A stretch of 64,000 nt of DNA from Mesodorylaimus sp. YZB2_4 (GCA_030248295.1 JASANH010000606.1:744001-808000); one strand, 5' to 3'. Counted from the first letter of the stretch, positions 42,476-57,000 are shown. Program-made: numbers and translations. The notes: generated by a model not told the origin, from the sequence alone.

Positions 42476-45459
42476 ATGGCTGAAGCAAGTACTGACGGTG
42501 GATCCTCCGATTTGATCACGGTCAAAGTGAAAACGACGGGCGATACGTTCGAATTGCGCATTCCATCTGAAGGAACTATTCGTGAAGTGAGTGCTCGCGT
42601 CTCGTTTAAAACGGTTTCTACAGTAGTCAGAACTCTTTTTTATGACACCAATTTATCGTTATTTCTTGTTGTTCTTCGTTATTTCTCCGATCGATTTATG
42701 TGCCACCATCATTGGGCTGAAGCATATGCCCTGCGGTTACACCCCGTGCTGAGTCACATGACAGTCGTTTTTTTATCCAGGTTAAACAAGAACTAACTGG
42801 TCGTGTCAACGCTCCCGTTGATCAACTTTGCCTTATTTTTTCGGGAAAGATTTTGAAGGATCACGAAACGCTGAAACAGCATGGTAATTTGTGACACACT
42901 TCTGTATTTTGGGAGAAGTGTTAAACGTTTCTGTTTTTCAGGGATTGGAGACGGTCTGACCATTCATTTAGTTGTGAGAACGGGAATGCGGGTGAAGATT
43001 CTGCCAGACTCATTCATTGTTAATGTATATCTAATTATTATTATTTTCAGCCGGCCGCATCGACTTCGCAAGCTCCACCCACAGCATCCACTCAGCCTTC
43101 TTCGCAGCCGACTGGAGCTAGTGGAACGGCGGTAAGCTTTGGTCTTCACATGAGTCTTGTGATGTCTGCGATGGATTTTTGAGTTTTCCGATTAGTCTTA
43201 CAGTTGGTTTTTTCAGACTTCATCTGCGGGAATCGCTAATTTTGCCAATCTAATTGGGGCTGGATTACCGGATTTCAATATGGGCAGTGGAAATTTTGCT
43301 GACATGCAGCAAAGAATGCAGCAACAGGTATCATACATGGATCCATCGAATGCCTTTCTCCTATTGGTTGTTAGCGAGATTATTTTTAGATGCTGACGAA
43401 TCCAGATGCTCTGCGACAAGCGTTGGATAATCCGCTTGTGCAAAGTCTTATGAATAATCCAGAGATTTTCCGTAGTATGCTTATGAGTAGTCCACAGATG
43501 CAGCAGCTTATCGATGTAAGTTTGCGCATCTAATTTCCAGTTTGTTTTGATTACTCTGCGGAAATTTTTTAGAGGAATCCAGAAATCGGCCATTTGATGA
43601 ATAATCCGGATCTGCTGCGACAGGTAACACAGATGCTAAACCGCCGATCTGGTTTATAAATTTTGAGCTCCCGCCGAAATAGCTTTCTCTGTGGGCTAAA
43701 ATATCCTTTAGCCCCTTCCCTCCTGACTGCATGTGCCTTTTATCGATGGCCCTTTTATCCACGAAAGAAAGAAAGTACATCACACCAGAAGACAAATGAG
43801 CAGGCGCAATACAACGTTGAGTGGGGTGGATCGGGTCGGCTGGCCTCCTACCTGGGGCGGTCGATACTGGCAGGTATGCCAGGGAAAGGGCCATTATCAC
43901 TGTTTTATCTTTTAGACCATGGACATGATAAGGAATCCTGCTGCGTTCCAAGAATTAATGCGTTCTCACGACCGTGCTGTCAGCAATCTGGAAGTAAGCT
44001 GGAGTTGCTGAGTCATGTCGATGGATTTTACCAAATTTTACTTTCAGAGCATACCCGGAGGTATGGCCGCATTGCAGAGATTATATCGCGATATCCAAGA
44101 ACCGATCATGGACGCTACGCAAGAACATTTGGGTCCCCCGAATCCGTTTGCGAGCTTAGTGGACAACAACAGTGCGAACACGAACGGTAGAGCGAAGAAC
44201 GCTGTTCTCGGACTTCAATAATGCCGCCGTACGTATTTTTGTAGCATCACAAAGTTCGCACGCTGGAGTCGAGAACAGAGAGCCTTTGCCGAACCCGTGG
44301 GCTCCTCGTTCAACGGCTCAACGCCAGTCAGCTGCTGGTCAACAGCCAAACCGTAACACAGCAGGCACGCCGAATCCTAGTAACACGATCAATCATTAAA
44401 AGCGCTTTTGGGGATGACTTTAGTTTTGATTTTTAGACATCGTCAACAGCCCTGGAATGCAGAGTTTGCTTCAACAGATGGGATCGAATCCACAGTTGAT
44501 GCAAAACATGCAAAGTTCGCTGCAGTCTCCTTACATGCAAACTATTATGCAGCAGATGGCGTCAAATCCTGAATTGCTTTCACAGGTAAGTTGACAATGA
44601 GTGTTTGGTTTGTATTGCGTGTTAGCTCATACCTTTTATTTAGATGATGGGTTCGAACCCCCTGTTTGAGAGTAATCCGCTACTGCGAGAACAAATGACC
44701 CGCATGATGCCACAGATGATGCAGCAGGTACGGAAGGTTTTTACTCTGCCCAAGTTGATAATACGAAAGGTAAATATTGTTATATTTTGCAGATGTTCAA
44801 TCCAGCGATGATGCAAGCCATGTCGAATCCACGTGTGCTGCAAGCGATCATGCAGATACAGTCGGCTATGGAAGTGCTGAATCGTGAAGCCCCTGGATTG
44901 TTCAATTCGTAAGTTGTACCTGCCCCATTCTTGCTTTACCAGTGTCCTAATGATTAATCGTTTCAGTTCAAACGTTCCCTTTGGTGGCATGGGTATGAAT
45001 CCTAGCGGTGCATCGGCCGCTACATCTGTTCCGTCCACTACTCCAGCTACGACTACCACGACGACTGGCGACTCCGCCACGGCCACTTCCCAGCCGCAGA
45101 ATCAACAGCAACAATACGGACCGTTTTTGGCCAACGTGATTCAACAGCTGGCAGCCAACTCATTGGTATGTGCGACTGCTGAAAAGGCTCGTCGTTTTGT
45201 GATAAGGTTCGATTTTAGAATCAGCAGCCAGCAGAAGAACGTTATCGCGAGCAGTTGGAACAGTTAGCCGGTATGGGGTTCGTCAATAGGGAAGCGAATA
45301 TACGAGGTGAGGGGAGTTGAAGGTTTGCAATGTTGAAGCGTGAAGGAGTACCGTGTAACTGGCAACGTGCTTTCATCCGTTTTAGCCCTGATTGCAACTT
45401 TCGGTGACGTGAACGCTGCAGTCGAGCGCCTTTTGAGTCAGCCGCCTGACCAGCGGTAA
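42476..45459 (+). CDS. Ubiquilin (UBL-UBA proteasome shuttle)
   Basis: A cytosolic adaptor that delivers ubiquitinated or mislocalised membrane proteins to the proteasome. The ATG at 42476 begins an N-terminal ubiquitin-like domain ([43 protein letters not shown]) split over three exons. STI1-type Met/Asn/Pro-rich repeats follow ([56 protein letters not shown]), then [19 protein letters not shown] and [12 protein letters not shown], a second Met-rich STI1 block (44450-44910), a Thr/Gln-rich linker, and a C-terminal UBA domain ([34 protein letters not shown]). The stop is at 45457. The domain order is full length for the family. Introns are mostly 50-190 nt; one is about 290 nt (43624-43913). 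Confidence 0.95.
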
Positions 45460-48400
45460 TCGAGCAGCGTACCAGGGTGACTGAAGGATGGCCGATTTTT
45501 TATGGTAAACGCATTCTAAGGGATTTATTTGGCGTTTAACTTTTTATTAACTGTTATTTCTGGAATATTGGTAGGCATCGGTGGGTGTTTTGTCATGCGG
45601 TCCGATTTCACTGCTGATGGTTCGTGCAGCCTTCTGGCCATATCCCTTTTGTATAAACTGATTACAGTTAGTAAAGAGTACAGTCGTGGACACGCTTATG
45701 AGACGGGCCCTAGGTGAGGGGGTGGCATATCTCGGTGCTTTTCACAGATGACTAGGTGCAATGCAATGCCGAGGCGACGGGTGTTGGGGCGTATTGGTTA
45801 ATTTAGAAGGATTTGGTAGGAAGACGTAATGAGACATGAATATCGCTGCTGCTGGCGGACGGGGGCCTGTTGATGAAGCAGCGGCCTGTTGGAATAACGC
45901 GAGTAAAATAATACTGGAATCTTATTAGTGACTACGCCGGGCTGGGCAAAAAGACTAGCAATGGTCAGGCGTCCATGCGGAGTTTGAGAGGAGGGAATTA
46001 TTTTTATCGATGATTTTGTTTTTTCTTTGGTTGCCCCTTTTTCGAAACGGGTGAATAGATTCGCATCGCTAATCTCGCTCGGATAAAACTAAAGCACAGG
46101 CCCCGACCTTTTTCTTCCGCTGAATTAAACTTGTGAAAAAACGATGGATAAAATTTCGAAAAATGTACATCCAGCCGTGCCTGAGAAAAATGATGCTTCA
46201 TGCTTAGTTGGTCGGCTGAGAGTCACGATCAGACACAAGGCGAGGACGGGGTCATAAGAGGGTCTCCGACCGAGCAGGCCCGTCCCAAAGGTCACTCCTG
46301 CGGCGAATGGTGCTCAGGGGCGGCCATGAGTGCGCACGACATTCATCTCGTAAGTTACAATTTGAGGGGGATATTGTTTTGGAGGAACTTCGAGCAGGAG
46401 ACATGCGAGTCGGATGGAAAATGATGACTAGTCTGCTCGTTCGCAGAGCATAAGCCGGTAATCAATTATTATCAGCACACAATGCGTCCTCATAATTTTT
46501 CGTTTTCTACTCTTGCACTGGGCTGGGAGTGAGTGGTGAGGGCCAGGAAATGGTGCCGTTATGACGTGGCCTGGCTTATGCTCTAAACAAAACTCGTTTC
46601 TCGGCTTTAGAGTGGGCTCTTTTAGAGTTACTTAGTTGTGTTTTATAAGCTTGACGATAATATTAAATCATTGAGCAGGGGGGTCGGGGTTCGTGCCTGG
46701 GAGGCCATGAAATATGTTGCAAAGTGGGCCTGGTCGGGTGGCCAACTTTTCAAAGCTTAGGCCGAGTATTTTATGTTTTTGCCTGGGCACTGGACGATGA
46801 TACGATATGCGGTTTACGGGCGCGTTCCTTTGTTTTATTGGACATAACGTATTTGGGGATGCCTAGATCACACGGCTATAAAGGTTATGCTTCGACTGGC
46901 GACCTCGTATGGAGGGGCCGCTGTTATGCTTTGCGCCTATGCTTGCTCAAATATCGTCGTATAGTCTTCGAGTCGTAAAAACGATAAAAATCGGCATTAG
47001 ATGATCCATAAAACTCGAAGCGATATGGCTTGGTTATAACGAGCCAAGAAAAGCCATGCCAGCAACATCCGTTAAGGCTACTAATCAGTCGGAGTCGGCG
47101 TTATGAACGTTTATGATGGGTGTCGTCAAATGACCATATTTGCTCATCGCGAGGCCCGGCCAGTGCATGGACTCGATGATTGGGGGATGCAGTTTCACGG
47201 GGCATCGTGAACTGCATAAAGTGCGTATACGTATCTTTTATGGGCTGGCTCTTAGAGGCTAGGGTAAAATTGAAAGTGGACTTCCTTCGTCTTCATCGTT
47301 ATTCGGCTTTTTCTTTTTCCATTTCTCAAACGCTCGCATTTCTGAAAAGTGCTGTCATTACATCTTTAGCAAATATTTGTGCAGTAATGCTCGTCGTCGG
47401 CCGAAATCTGCGTCTTTCTTCTTCATCCATCCATAATCGCCGTCCATACGCATACCCATGGGCGAAGATTTTTCTCTTCTTCGTCCTTCCGTTTTCCTTT
47501 CGTCCAAGCTTCCTCCAAACCGTCTCCATTCTCCGCCTGACAAACGGGCCGCATGCGAGATGATGCCGATGACGAGCGACGTTCGTTGACGACCAAACGG
47601 ACCGACCACCATGATGGCTGATGAAAAATTATGAGCGCCACGCCCGGTGCCGCCTGCCGGCCATGAACCATAAGCGGCTCCCTCTATCGACCTCGATCCT
47701 CGGCGAGCCGCCCACCCTGCCTATTAGGAGTACATTAGGTGGCCACCAGTCCAACAGGCCGCCCCACCGTCCTGACCCGCAACCACCTAGCCATCCCGAT
47801 TTGTCACCGGTCATCGATAGAGGGCCAATGAGTGCAGGCACGTGCTAATGCGCCTCGGACTCGGGGAATCTCGGCACCGCCTCGGGCGGGCTGCGAGGAG
47901 GGGAAGGGGAGAAAATTGCATTATTGTTCTTAACATCTTTGCCTATCGATTATGACTTAGCTTTCATTTTCCACGTTTGGGCCGGCTAACTTGGCCTGGA
48001 CGGCGCGGGCGGTTGGTAGGAGCGAGATGGTAATTAGATGACATCTTTGAGCTTATGTTGGCACCGGCGCCCAAACGAGGCTCGAGCAAAGACGAGGGCA
48101 CATTTTAGCTGCAAATGGTGAAACCGTTTCCGATGAAAATTCATTTTACTTTCGACTTATTATATAGGATGGGTGGCTCGTTACCAGAGTTGGATTATGG
48201 TGGCTCCTACCGTAGTTCGGGGCCACGTTTGGCTACCGTAGCCGATCATACTCGTGATGTGACTCGTATGAGCATATATAGTGGAATATGGTAGATGGGG
48301 ACCGAGGGAGTCGGCGAGGCGGTCGTCATGCGTCCCTCGAGGCGGCGAGCATGTTTTCCTTATTACGAAGGTCCTGACATGAAATTGTATTTCTCTGAAT

Positions 48401-51045
48401 TACATCAATCCAATATAGAATATGTTTTTAACAAATCTCACTCGTCCCTTGGTTCATTTCTCCGGCCAGCCACGCTCATGCTTGGAGAGGCTTTGCACGA
48501 GCCGACTGCTCGCATATTCTCCTTACCATACCAATTTCGGTTTGAGCAGTGAAGGAATTATTATTACATTTTCAGCCTATATTCTCTCTCGGACCCATTA
48601 TGGCTTACTGGCTGCTGGAGAGCGTACGCGTAATTGTTCGGGGAGCGTGCCTCCTACTTATATTAAATTTGTGGCATAGGGCTGTTTTTGCTCAACACAA
48701 ATTCTCCTAAAAATTGAGTTTGATGCCCCGCGACTGACCGAACTAAGCTCGTCTTGCGCCTCAGACAACGGGCCTCGCCTCGGGTCAGGGTCGAGGGCTT
48801 GAATAGGCGCTTTTATTGTGAGGCCTGGACAATATTTATGTCATACATAGTTTCAAAATTGCCCCATTATCAATAAATACACCCGCCCACCAAGCCGGAC
48901 CAGTCCAGAGAAGCCAGCACGCACTCGAGCCAGCCGACAATGCGTCGACATTCGTCAAAAACGGAGACCATATTATACGATTATTGAGCAAAATGAGCGC
49001 GGCAATGCTTTTGGTATCAATCACTCGGCTCCCCCGATTAACCTCGCGAGCCAGCCGGCTAAGAAGAGAGCGGCGGCTGGTTACAAGCGCTTCCATTTTC
49101 CAACTGGCCGCCAAGGCCTCCTCCTCCTTTTTCGTCCCTCTTTCGGCTCTGTTTCTTCGTTCCGCCAGTTTCCCTTTTGCCTCCATCTAATATACAATCA
49201 TTTTCCTTTTTTACTCAGCTTCCACCGTCCCCCTCCTGCTTCCGCCCGCAATATACATCATCTTTTCTCTGCCTATAAATCGCCCTCGGCCGACATGCAG
49301 CCCGCCCGACCAGACCCTCCTGGAATCTCGTCCGCGAGAAAGGACTTGTGACTCTGATACGCCCTATCAGTCAGCCCGACAGTGGTCGCGATGGCGTCAG
49401 ATAGTCAGGTACGTCCTCGCCAGACAGCTTAGGACACGTGCACCTGATACCCCGGGTGTTACAGTAGGACTTGGAAATGTTACGATAGTGGTCTGTTTAC
49501 ATAGCAGTTTACATGAGCCTTTCAAGGAGGCACTCGCACTAAATAAAAAGCCATTGGAAAGTAAACGGCTTATGGTGAATCGAAATTTGATATTCTCTTT
49601 GCTTGGATGCCTTTCGTTTTCTTTTGATCACTTCATATTCCTTTATCCTTTTCACCAGAGCACAATGGACTCGTTAGCATTTGTATACGATAGCCATAGT
49701 TCAATATGCATTTGATTTTTCACAAGTTGTCCCCAAGAATGTCTCTAAGCACTGGCGTATGGTTTGCATATGAGTATGAGCACTTAGTCTTTCGCTGCCC
49801 AATCTCAACTCTTTTTGAATGTGGAAAGCAGTTTGGGGAGCATCGGCCAAGTGGAACATCCGAGTGAACTATTCGCATTAACTGGCTGCAGGTACGGTAA
49901 TAATTTTTAAACCGCCGATGATGTCTCATAAAGGAGGCCGAAAATGACGGCTTCCGCGTAGGCGCAGCGGCTGTCAAACAAAACTTTCCGACAATAATTT
50001 TACTGTCGCTACGCGTCGGGTGACGGAATGGAACGAAACGTAAGTTTCATAACCGCATTTTCAAAACGTTGTCATGCCGTTATGAACGAACTATACCAAG
50101 TCATAACATACAGTACATTCCACTGGCCTAGGACGCTACCAGCCAGTCCAAGTCGCGACGAGACTTTCAAAGGTAGGCCAGGCACAATGTCTCAAAGACA
50201 GTGTTGAATGCGGTTTTTTTGAGTCCAGTTCTCCTTCCCTGGATCCGTCTCGCATCGGACTAATCGTAAGAAGGCGCCCGTTTTCATTGGCCGTAGAACT
50301 GCTTTTTTGGGCAGCCCGATTGCAACATTGGTTTATGTATCATTAGGTTTGGCGAAAGACCTTGAACCTTTTGAGATAACTGGAGACAGAGATGTGACGT
50401 AGAGGCGCCCGCCTTACCTGGATTGTCATACTGTGGCTTGCCAAGACCACCCTGGGCATACCTAATAGGGACTTTGGGATGAGTGATTGATCGAGTACAA
50501 GTATTTTGCCAGGTGGCCTCTGTCATGGCGGGTGCCGTGGCGCTGTTAGTTGTCCCCGACGAAACTGAGCCGACCAATCGGCTTGCGAGCGGCCAGACCT
50601 TTCGCGGCGGTCGTCGACGAGCGGCACTTGTGGCGCCCAGTATCGCCCAGTGAGGAGCGGAAGAAGGCTGACTTGGATGGTTTGGATGCGTCAGTGTCAT
50701 TAGACAGCAGTCAGCGGCTACTTGTCTCACTCGCCCTCCATCCGATTGCCCCATCACCTCAACACTGTATGAAGAGAGGACGGCCCCGTGTGTCATCACT
50801 GTAGCTAACTTCCTCAACTAGCCGTTACCAAAATGTGCCTGATACTCATTTTCTTTTTACCTAGTCCCGAAATCCGTGTGTATATGCCCGTTGCTACCTA
50901 TCGTTATCTGTGTCATTCCTTGTCACCACGTGCTCGCATCTATATTTTAGACAATGGTGATCGCTCAGCGCTCTCCAATATAACTCGGCCAGACCCCAAG
51001 TACAAGTCGAGTGTCGATCGCCACTGCAGCTGGCCCAAATCAGTG
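45460..51045. other. Gene-free SALL upstream region, likely cis-regulatory
   Basis: These 5.6 kb between ubiquilin and the first recognised SALL exon contain no supported exon of a known family. TTTATG or its complement CATAAA recurs about nine times. A TATA-like CTATAAATC near 49274 precedes an ATG and splice donor at 49391-49408 (listed separately). Frames around 47180-47850 are composition artefacts of pyrimidine-rich DNA. Confidence 0.55.
49272..49408 (+). promoter_or_regulatory. Candidate alternative promoter and short first coding exon
   Basis: A CTATAAATC box near 49274 is followed 117 bp later by ATG GCG TCA GAT AGT CAG and then GTACGT, a usable splice donor. This would encode MASDSQ, similar to the MASDQS start at 51046. 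The next in-frame acceptor is not evident, since splicing at 50950 would give the wrong phase. It could be an alternative SALL 5' exon or chance. Confidence 0.25.
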
Positions 51046-54000
51046 ATGGCTTCTGATCAGAGCCCCGAAGAATCGATATCAGATGGCCGTTCGCGTCGCC
51101 GCAAGCAGCCATGCCCCATTCGAATCATTCAAGACCCCTTCGTGCTGACCGAGGCGTTGGAGCGAGGTAAGAAAGAGATGTTATTCCGTTGATCGGATAA
51201 GTATGGATATGTTCGAAAATTGCGTTTACCAATTCGTCTCTTAGTCCCGCGAGTTCGCTTTTGCTCTCTTCCTATTTTCTTGACCACGAGAATATGAGCG
51301 TATGGTTGGAAAATCTCGTTACTCGTTACCGGGTTAACGATGTCGCGCCACAAATCCGCCAATGTCGGCTTGTTTCGCAAAATCAGCTTTTCACTTACCA
51401 GACTCGGAGCATGGGCAGATTGGGCATATAAGCACAGCCTCGTTTGGCTTGACCAGTTTTGGTCGCTTTCTTCTAGCATTATAATTGAATCAGATAGAAG
51501 CGCTGCAATAAAAAGTTGAGGCTCCTTTTGGTGAAAAGAGAATGACAATTCCAAATTACTCATTCGCTGTTTGAGGGAAAACATCCGTGCCATGTGTCCA
51601 CCCAAAATCATATCTCATACACTTTTGTCTCGGGCTTATCTCTTCGTTCTTCATTTGGTAGACATTCTCTCTCACCTTGAATAACCCTATGCGTGGTCCA
51701 GTTTCAGCCCGAAGATTCGTCATTTTTGCTCTTCTACAATCCAGTTTTTTGTCCAAATGCGCGCAAGAATGGTGTCTGCTGCTGCTAGTCAGCACAGTAC
51801 CCCGAATGTCTCATTTGGCGTTCCCCCTTTTTTCCATTTTTGGAAGTGATAAAACTTGGAATGGGGACTCTTGAAACCACATTTACTTCCCCTCGAATTC
51901 CATCCATGTATGGAAGGAGGTTTTGCTCTGATGCGAGTGCGTCAAAAAGGGTGCATTTATGACAATTGATAGAATTTGGGTCTCCGATATGCACCTCGTA
52001 GTGACTGGGTCGGTGTTGAGGGTGCGATGGTGGTGGGGAGCACGATCACGATACGGTGGTATGTGGTCTCCTCTATGCAACATTGTGGAAGAAAGCGGCA
52101 ACGACTCGTCATTTTTCTTCTCCCGTTTTCGAAAACTTTATGACTGCACTTTTTATCGCTCTACCGATGCCGGCTGTTTCGTCGAAACCATAACCGCGCC
52201 ACCCCGGTCGCACATAACAACGGCGGTCATTAAAAATGACAAGTCGACGGCGGCGGCTGTTTCAAAGTTTGCGCTCCTAGAACCACATTTTGCAACAGGC
52301 CCACATTTCATAGGGCATTTTCGCATATGTGGGGACGGTTTCAACAAGATCCTCTTCTGGTGGCAATGAGATGAAAGTTGTTGCTTTTTGGCTAAACCGA
52401 TCCAAGCATCACTAGTTTCCCCCTCGGGCGACAGGTACATACCGTCGAAGGGGGCGGGCTGGCACGATTCGACACTTTTCTCTCCTCTTGTCCTTTCTTT
52501 ATTGCCCGGCTCGTATATTACAGGCGTTATAGTTTCTTATATGGTTTGACGGCAGATCCGTCATAAAAGCAAAAGAAAAAGTGGTTCTTTTATGATCGTC
52601 AGAAAAATGCATGGCTCCTTTGCTCACCTTGTACGGCATAGTGCTTTCGTCAGTCGGCAGTTTTGTGTTGGTTTTGGTAGCCGCCGGCGGTGCTCGGACC
52701 AGTCATTGTATGATAAGCGAACGATTGCTATGCCCATAAATATTTTTCGTCCTGTCCAAAGCCATATTCCAAGTTTTTTTCGTCCAGGCTGGGGGGTTGC
52801 GCGTGTGTGTTGTCGGGCGGTAGTGCGAAAGGAGGAATCAGAAAGGGTCTATATGGAATTCATATAATTTTTTTATCCCTATTCGGCGCCAGAGGTCATA
52901 AAAACGGCTTTACGGCCTGCTTTGATGAGCAATTTACATTTGAGCATATGCGCGCAGCTATGGGCATGCATTGAGCCCGTGTATGAGCCTATATTTATAA
53001 CGTAAGACCGATAATACGTTCGGAATGTGTCTCGGGTTTTGATCAGCCGTCCGACGATGATGATGGCCGTCGCGGCTTCGGCAAACGGCCACGCAGGGGC
53101 CGCCCAAGCTTCTACTAAAGCCCGGTCATCATCACGAGGCAATATTGGCAATATAGGACAAGGCTCGTCTTCTTTCTTCCATAACAATTTTCCATTTTCT
53201 CTCCTATAACGCGTAAACATTGGCTTTTGGGAATGCCATGCCGAATGGACGAGGGGGCACGAGGGTGACGAGGCCTGATAGGACAGGGGAAAGTGTTGGA
53301 CTTGAACGCAAATCACGCCTGGCCGGAACGCTCTCATGCACGTTCACGCTTTCTCCTTTTATGGCCAGCACCTTCTGCCGACTTTCTTACCTGTTGACGC
53401 GTGTTGGCCAAGAAGCTTTTTTGCTGCCGCCCCGTCGCCGATGCCGTGTATGGAAATTATGGTCTTATGCATTATGAAACGAGCTGGCAAGGAAGATGCT
53501 TGTTCATAGTCGGCTCGTCAGATTAATAAGGGCAGTGGTAGGCCGGCGTCCGAGGGGGAAAAGGATTGAAATGGTTTTTTTAGCCATCAGACACGGACTT
53601 CAAAACGGGCCGCTCGGCTTTCGAATGCCGTTATGATTGATGCGTACCTCGGTGGACACGTTGGGTTTTGCTGGCGGCTTCTTCGAGAGCGCATGATAAT
53701 CAGTGTGATACGGCCTTACATCTTTCGCCGGCACCAGTGGCCTGGCCAAGTCGGGCTAAAAAATATGTAAAGGCGAATAATAAGTCTACAATCAAGTTGT
53801 GGTGGGCGGACGCGGAGGAAGTCGTTTCGTTTTATTTTCTTCAGTGCCAAGAAACGAGCGTAAAAGCGAGTTCAAAGAGCGAAACATAAGAGTGAAAAAT
53901 CGCTGCGTATTCATTTGAAAGATGATCATTATATGCGAGCTAGATTGTCTTGCCATGCATTTGGGAGTCATAAATTTCAAAATATAACTCGCGCTCGATG

Positions 54001-57000
54001 TTCAGTTGGTTGGCCGAGCAAAGATTTATGACGTTCCAGCACCGCTGGCTTTAGCTATTCGCCATACTCCAAAACAGCCCTCGTGTTGCATTATTTGCAC
54101 CCTCCGAGAAAGTGGCCCAGGCATTGGGAAGAAGTCGTTTCCTGGATCTCTTTTCTATAATCTATGACTACAACTACACAAACCTAGCCCGTCATACAAA
54201 ACGTTCTTACGTATGCTCACTCAGCCTCACTAAATCTCTTTCTTTAACTTCATGCCGATAATATGCGGCCATACGTTTTAGGGACCGCCTAGTGCCCCAA
54301 CTTCAAACTCATACTTGCACCAACTTCTTATTCTCTGCCCCCCAACCGTACGCCGTCATTTTTTCAGAGCAATACATAAAGATTGACGAATGGCCGCAAT
54401 AGCGTTTAGTAGACCCCGAGTTAGCATGATTAACCAGTTGGACCAAAGAAGACTGTGTCAGGCTATGACTCGTCAGGGTACTGTAAAGAGAGCCTCTCAA
54501 AAACCTGCTGGCTCGGATGAACGTGCAGAAAGAAGCACATGTTGATTATGACGCCCCTTCGTACGAGTGCCTGGCGGGTGTCCTCCTATTAAGCCAGGCA
54601 AACAAGGAGTTGGGATCAGAATAAGGGAAAGGACAAATAAGGTCAGAGTTCATAAAATGCACTGTATTGTTGACACTAGCAAATCTTCCCATGGCTACTG
54701 GTCCGCACTGCGTTGTTGGCAGGACGATGAAGTTTGCTCGATTTCGGCTGTGCCATACCAGGTCGCTCTTAGCCGTGTCGGTATGCATTTTTGTGAAGCG
54801 TTTGTTTGTTTGCGCATGAGCGAGAGACGTGTGTGTTTTTCTCAGAATGCGAATAATAATCGTGATAAATAAACACGAATGGGAAGAGGAGTCGGACGTA
54901 GGTGGCTACTCGAATAACTCGTCCTCACAATGCGACGGGGTGGGTGTGTATTGTAGGCAGGGTCTCGTCGTGTCCATTTCCCTGACTTTTTTAAATCTCT
55001 TCGTGGATTCCTTGTTTGCCTCGTCGCATATTATTTGTTTGTCTACATGCGAGCATTGGCAGAAGCGCATTTGGCTTTTTGTTTGTCAACCTTTCGCCGC
55101 GTACACAGTATTCATGGAGGGCGCGGGAGAGGCAAATATGATCTTCCAATGTGCTTAGACAAAGAGACGCTATTGTCGTGCTCGGTAAGGCCCATGAACT
55201 TTCCGTTTACTTTTGCCACTTCATCATTGATTCATTTTAGTAGCCACTAAGTTCTGTTTCCTCCGGTCACAAAAACTCCCGTCCCAGTACTCCTATGGTC
55301 TATGGATACGCACTCGGTTATGCCAGTTGAGCCGGCCAGTGGAGACCGATGGCCGACAAATATTTGCAAACAGACTTAAAATTTTCGCCTACTCCTTGTT
55401 TACAGTCGATTATGATTTTTCGACGGTAGCTTTTCGAATCGTTCGACCGCCTCGTCGTCTGGCTCGTACTTTGGGCATGACAAACTGGCTCGAGTAGACT
55501 TTTATTAGAGACCCTCACGTTGCAGATACACAACTGGCACGGGTCCGTGTCCATGCCGACTTCGATGAGCTAACGGCACGAGAAGCTTTTTGAAATTATT
55601 TTCCCTCATCGAAAATGCTCCGCTCATTGTATACTGCCTTATGGACCATGTCCTAGATCTGGTCACGCGCCGGTCTATAGCGTCCAGTACTCGCACTCCG
55701 TGATATTACAAAACTCGTGATGAGTTTTTCATAAAGCAAGATCCAATCATAGCAGGATAGAAAACTGGCGAGACACGCTTGTTAGGATTCACATGTACTC
55801 AGCATGCCCTGCAACCATTGCCCAAAATGGCGCTCTCGCATACGAGGCGTACTGTACTGCTTGCACACTCGAGCTCCTTCTCGCAGTCAATGACAAAGTG
55901 TGCAAAAAGAGCACGTGTCTTCGCGAAGCCAACCACTCCAAGTATCCGTTTCGACAACGGATATGAATGAGTGTCCGCAAAAAAGTTGTGGCCGATGCAA
56001 AAACCTTATTTTTCACGCCACGTGTGGTTGAGTTTTTCGAAAAAGCGAGCCGCATAAGTCTCAGCAACCTGCCTAAATGTAGTACGTCAGAAAAGTTTCT
56101 TTTCCTCCTTGGACTGGTTGCGAGTAGGTGTAGGTTCCTGGTACCACCAGCACTTCATTATACTCGCATACATGTGTTAAGCTATATACTAAATTGTAAG
56201 CAATCGGGTGCATCATTTGAAAAACGGATGAGCGATGTCACGCGCTGGGGCGGCCCCCGAAAGTTATAAATTTACTGACTCCCATTTTTCTTAGCTCTTT
56301 AGTATTCGAGTTCACCTAAAACTTTTTCACTGCATAAACCATTTCTTGCTTTCTTTTCAGATGTATCAGACGAATGTTGCAAAGCCAACTTACGCACCTT
56401 CGATAACCACATTTGTGGACAGTGTAGCGGAGAATTCTTCACCATGCCCGCATTTATCGTACATAAACGATACTGCACCAACGAGTGGCCCGTCCTGCTG
56501 CCGAAAAAGACAGATGATGGCCACTCCTCAGACACGAGTGGCCATCATGATTCGAGCAACGATTCGAGTGATAACCAAGCCAACGCAGATAACGAAGAGA
56601 ACGAAGCGTTAAATCTGTGCATGCATGGCTCAGGCACCGATCCGAGTACAAACTTCGATGACAGGTCCATGTTCGCACCATCCTTCTCCCCTGACGGGGT
56701 GTCTCAAATCCAGTCGGCTTTACGATCCTTGCAAGGACAACAAATGGTGCAGCTGCAGCTAATACAGCAGATTTACAGCCAATTGCTTAGCACAGGAGCC
56801 CATTCGACGGCTGCTGAGAATGGCAGTGCCGCCAAATCGATTCGATCAGATCCAATGAGCTCATCAGAGATTAGTCTCGATCAAGCCACCACCATCGACT
56901 GCACTTTGTCGTCGTCGATCGCTCGCTTGCCGAGCACCATTTGCAACCTTCTGTCCCCACCGAACAGTGGTAGCGAGACGAGTCCAGAACAGCTGACGAT

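Noticed and set aside
47180-47850. Cluster of overlapping 60-127 codon frames on both strands
   Set aside because: Mutually overlapping frames in pyrimidine-rich DNA have no family resemblance, and no single frame has convincing splice sites.
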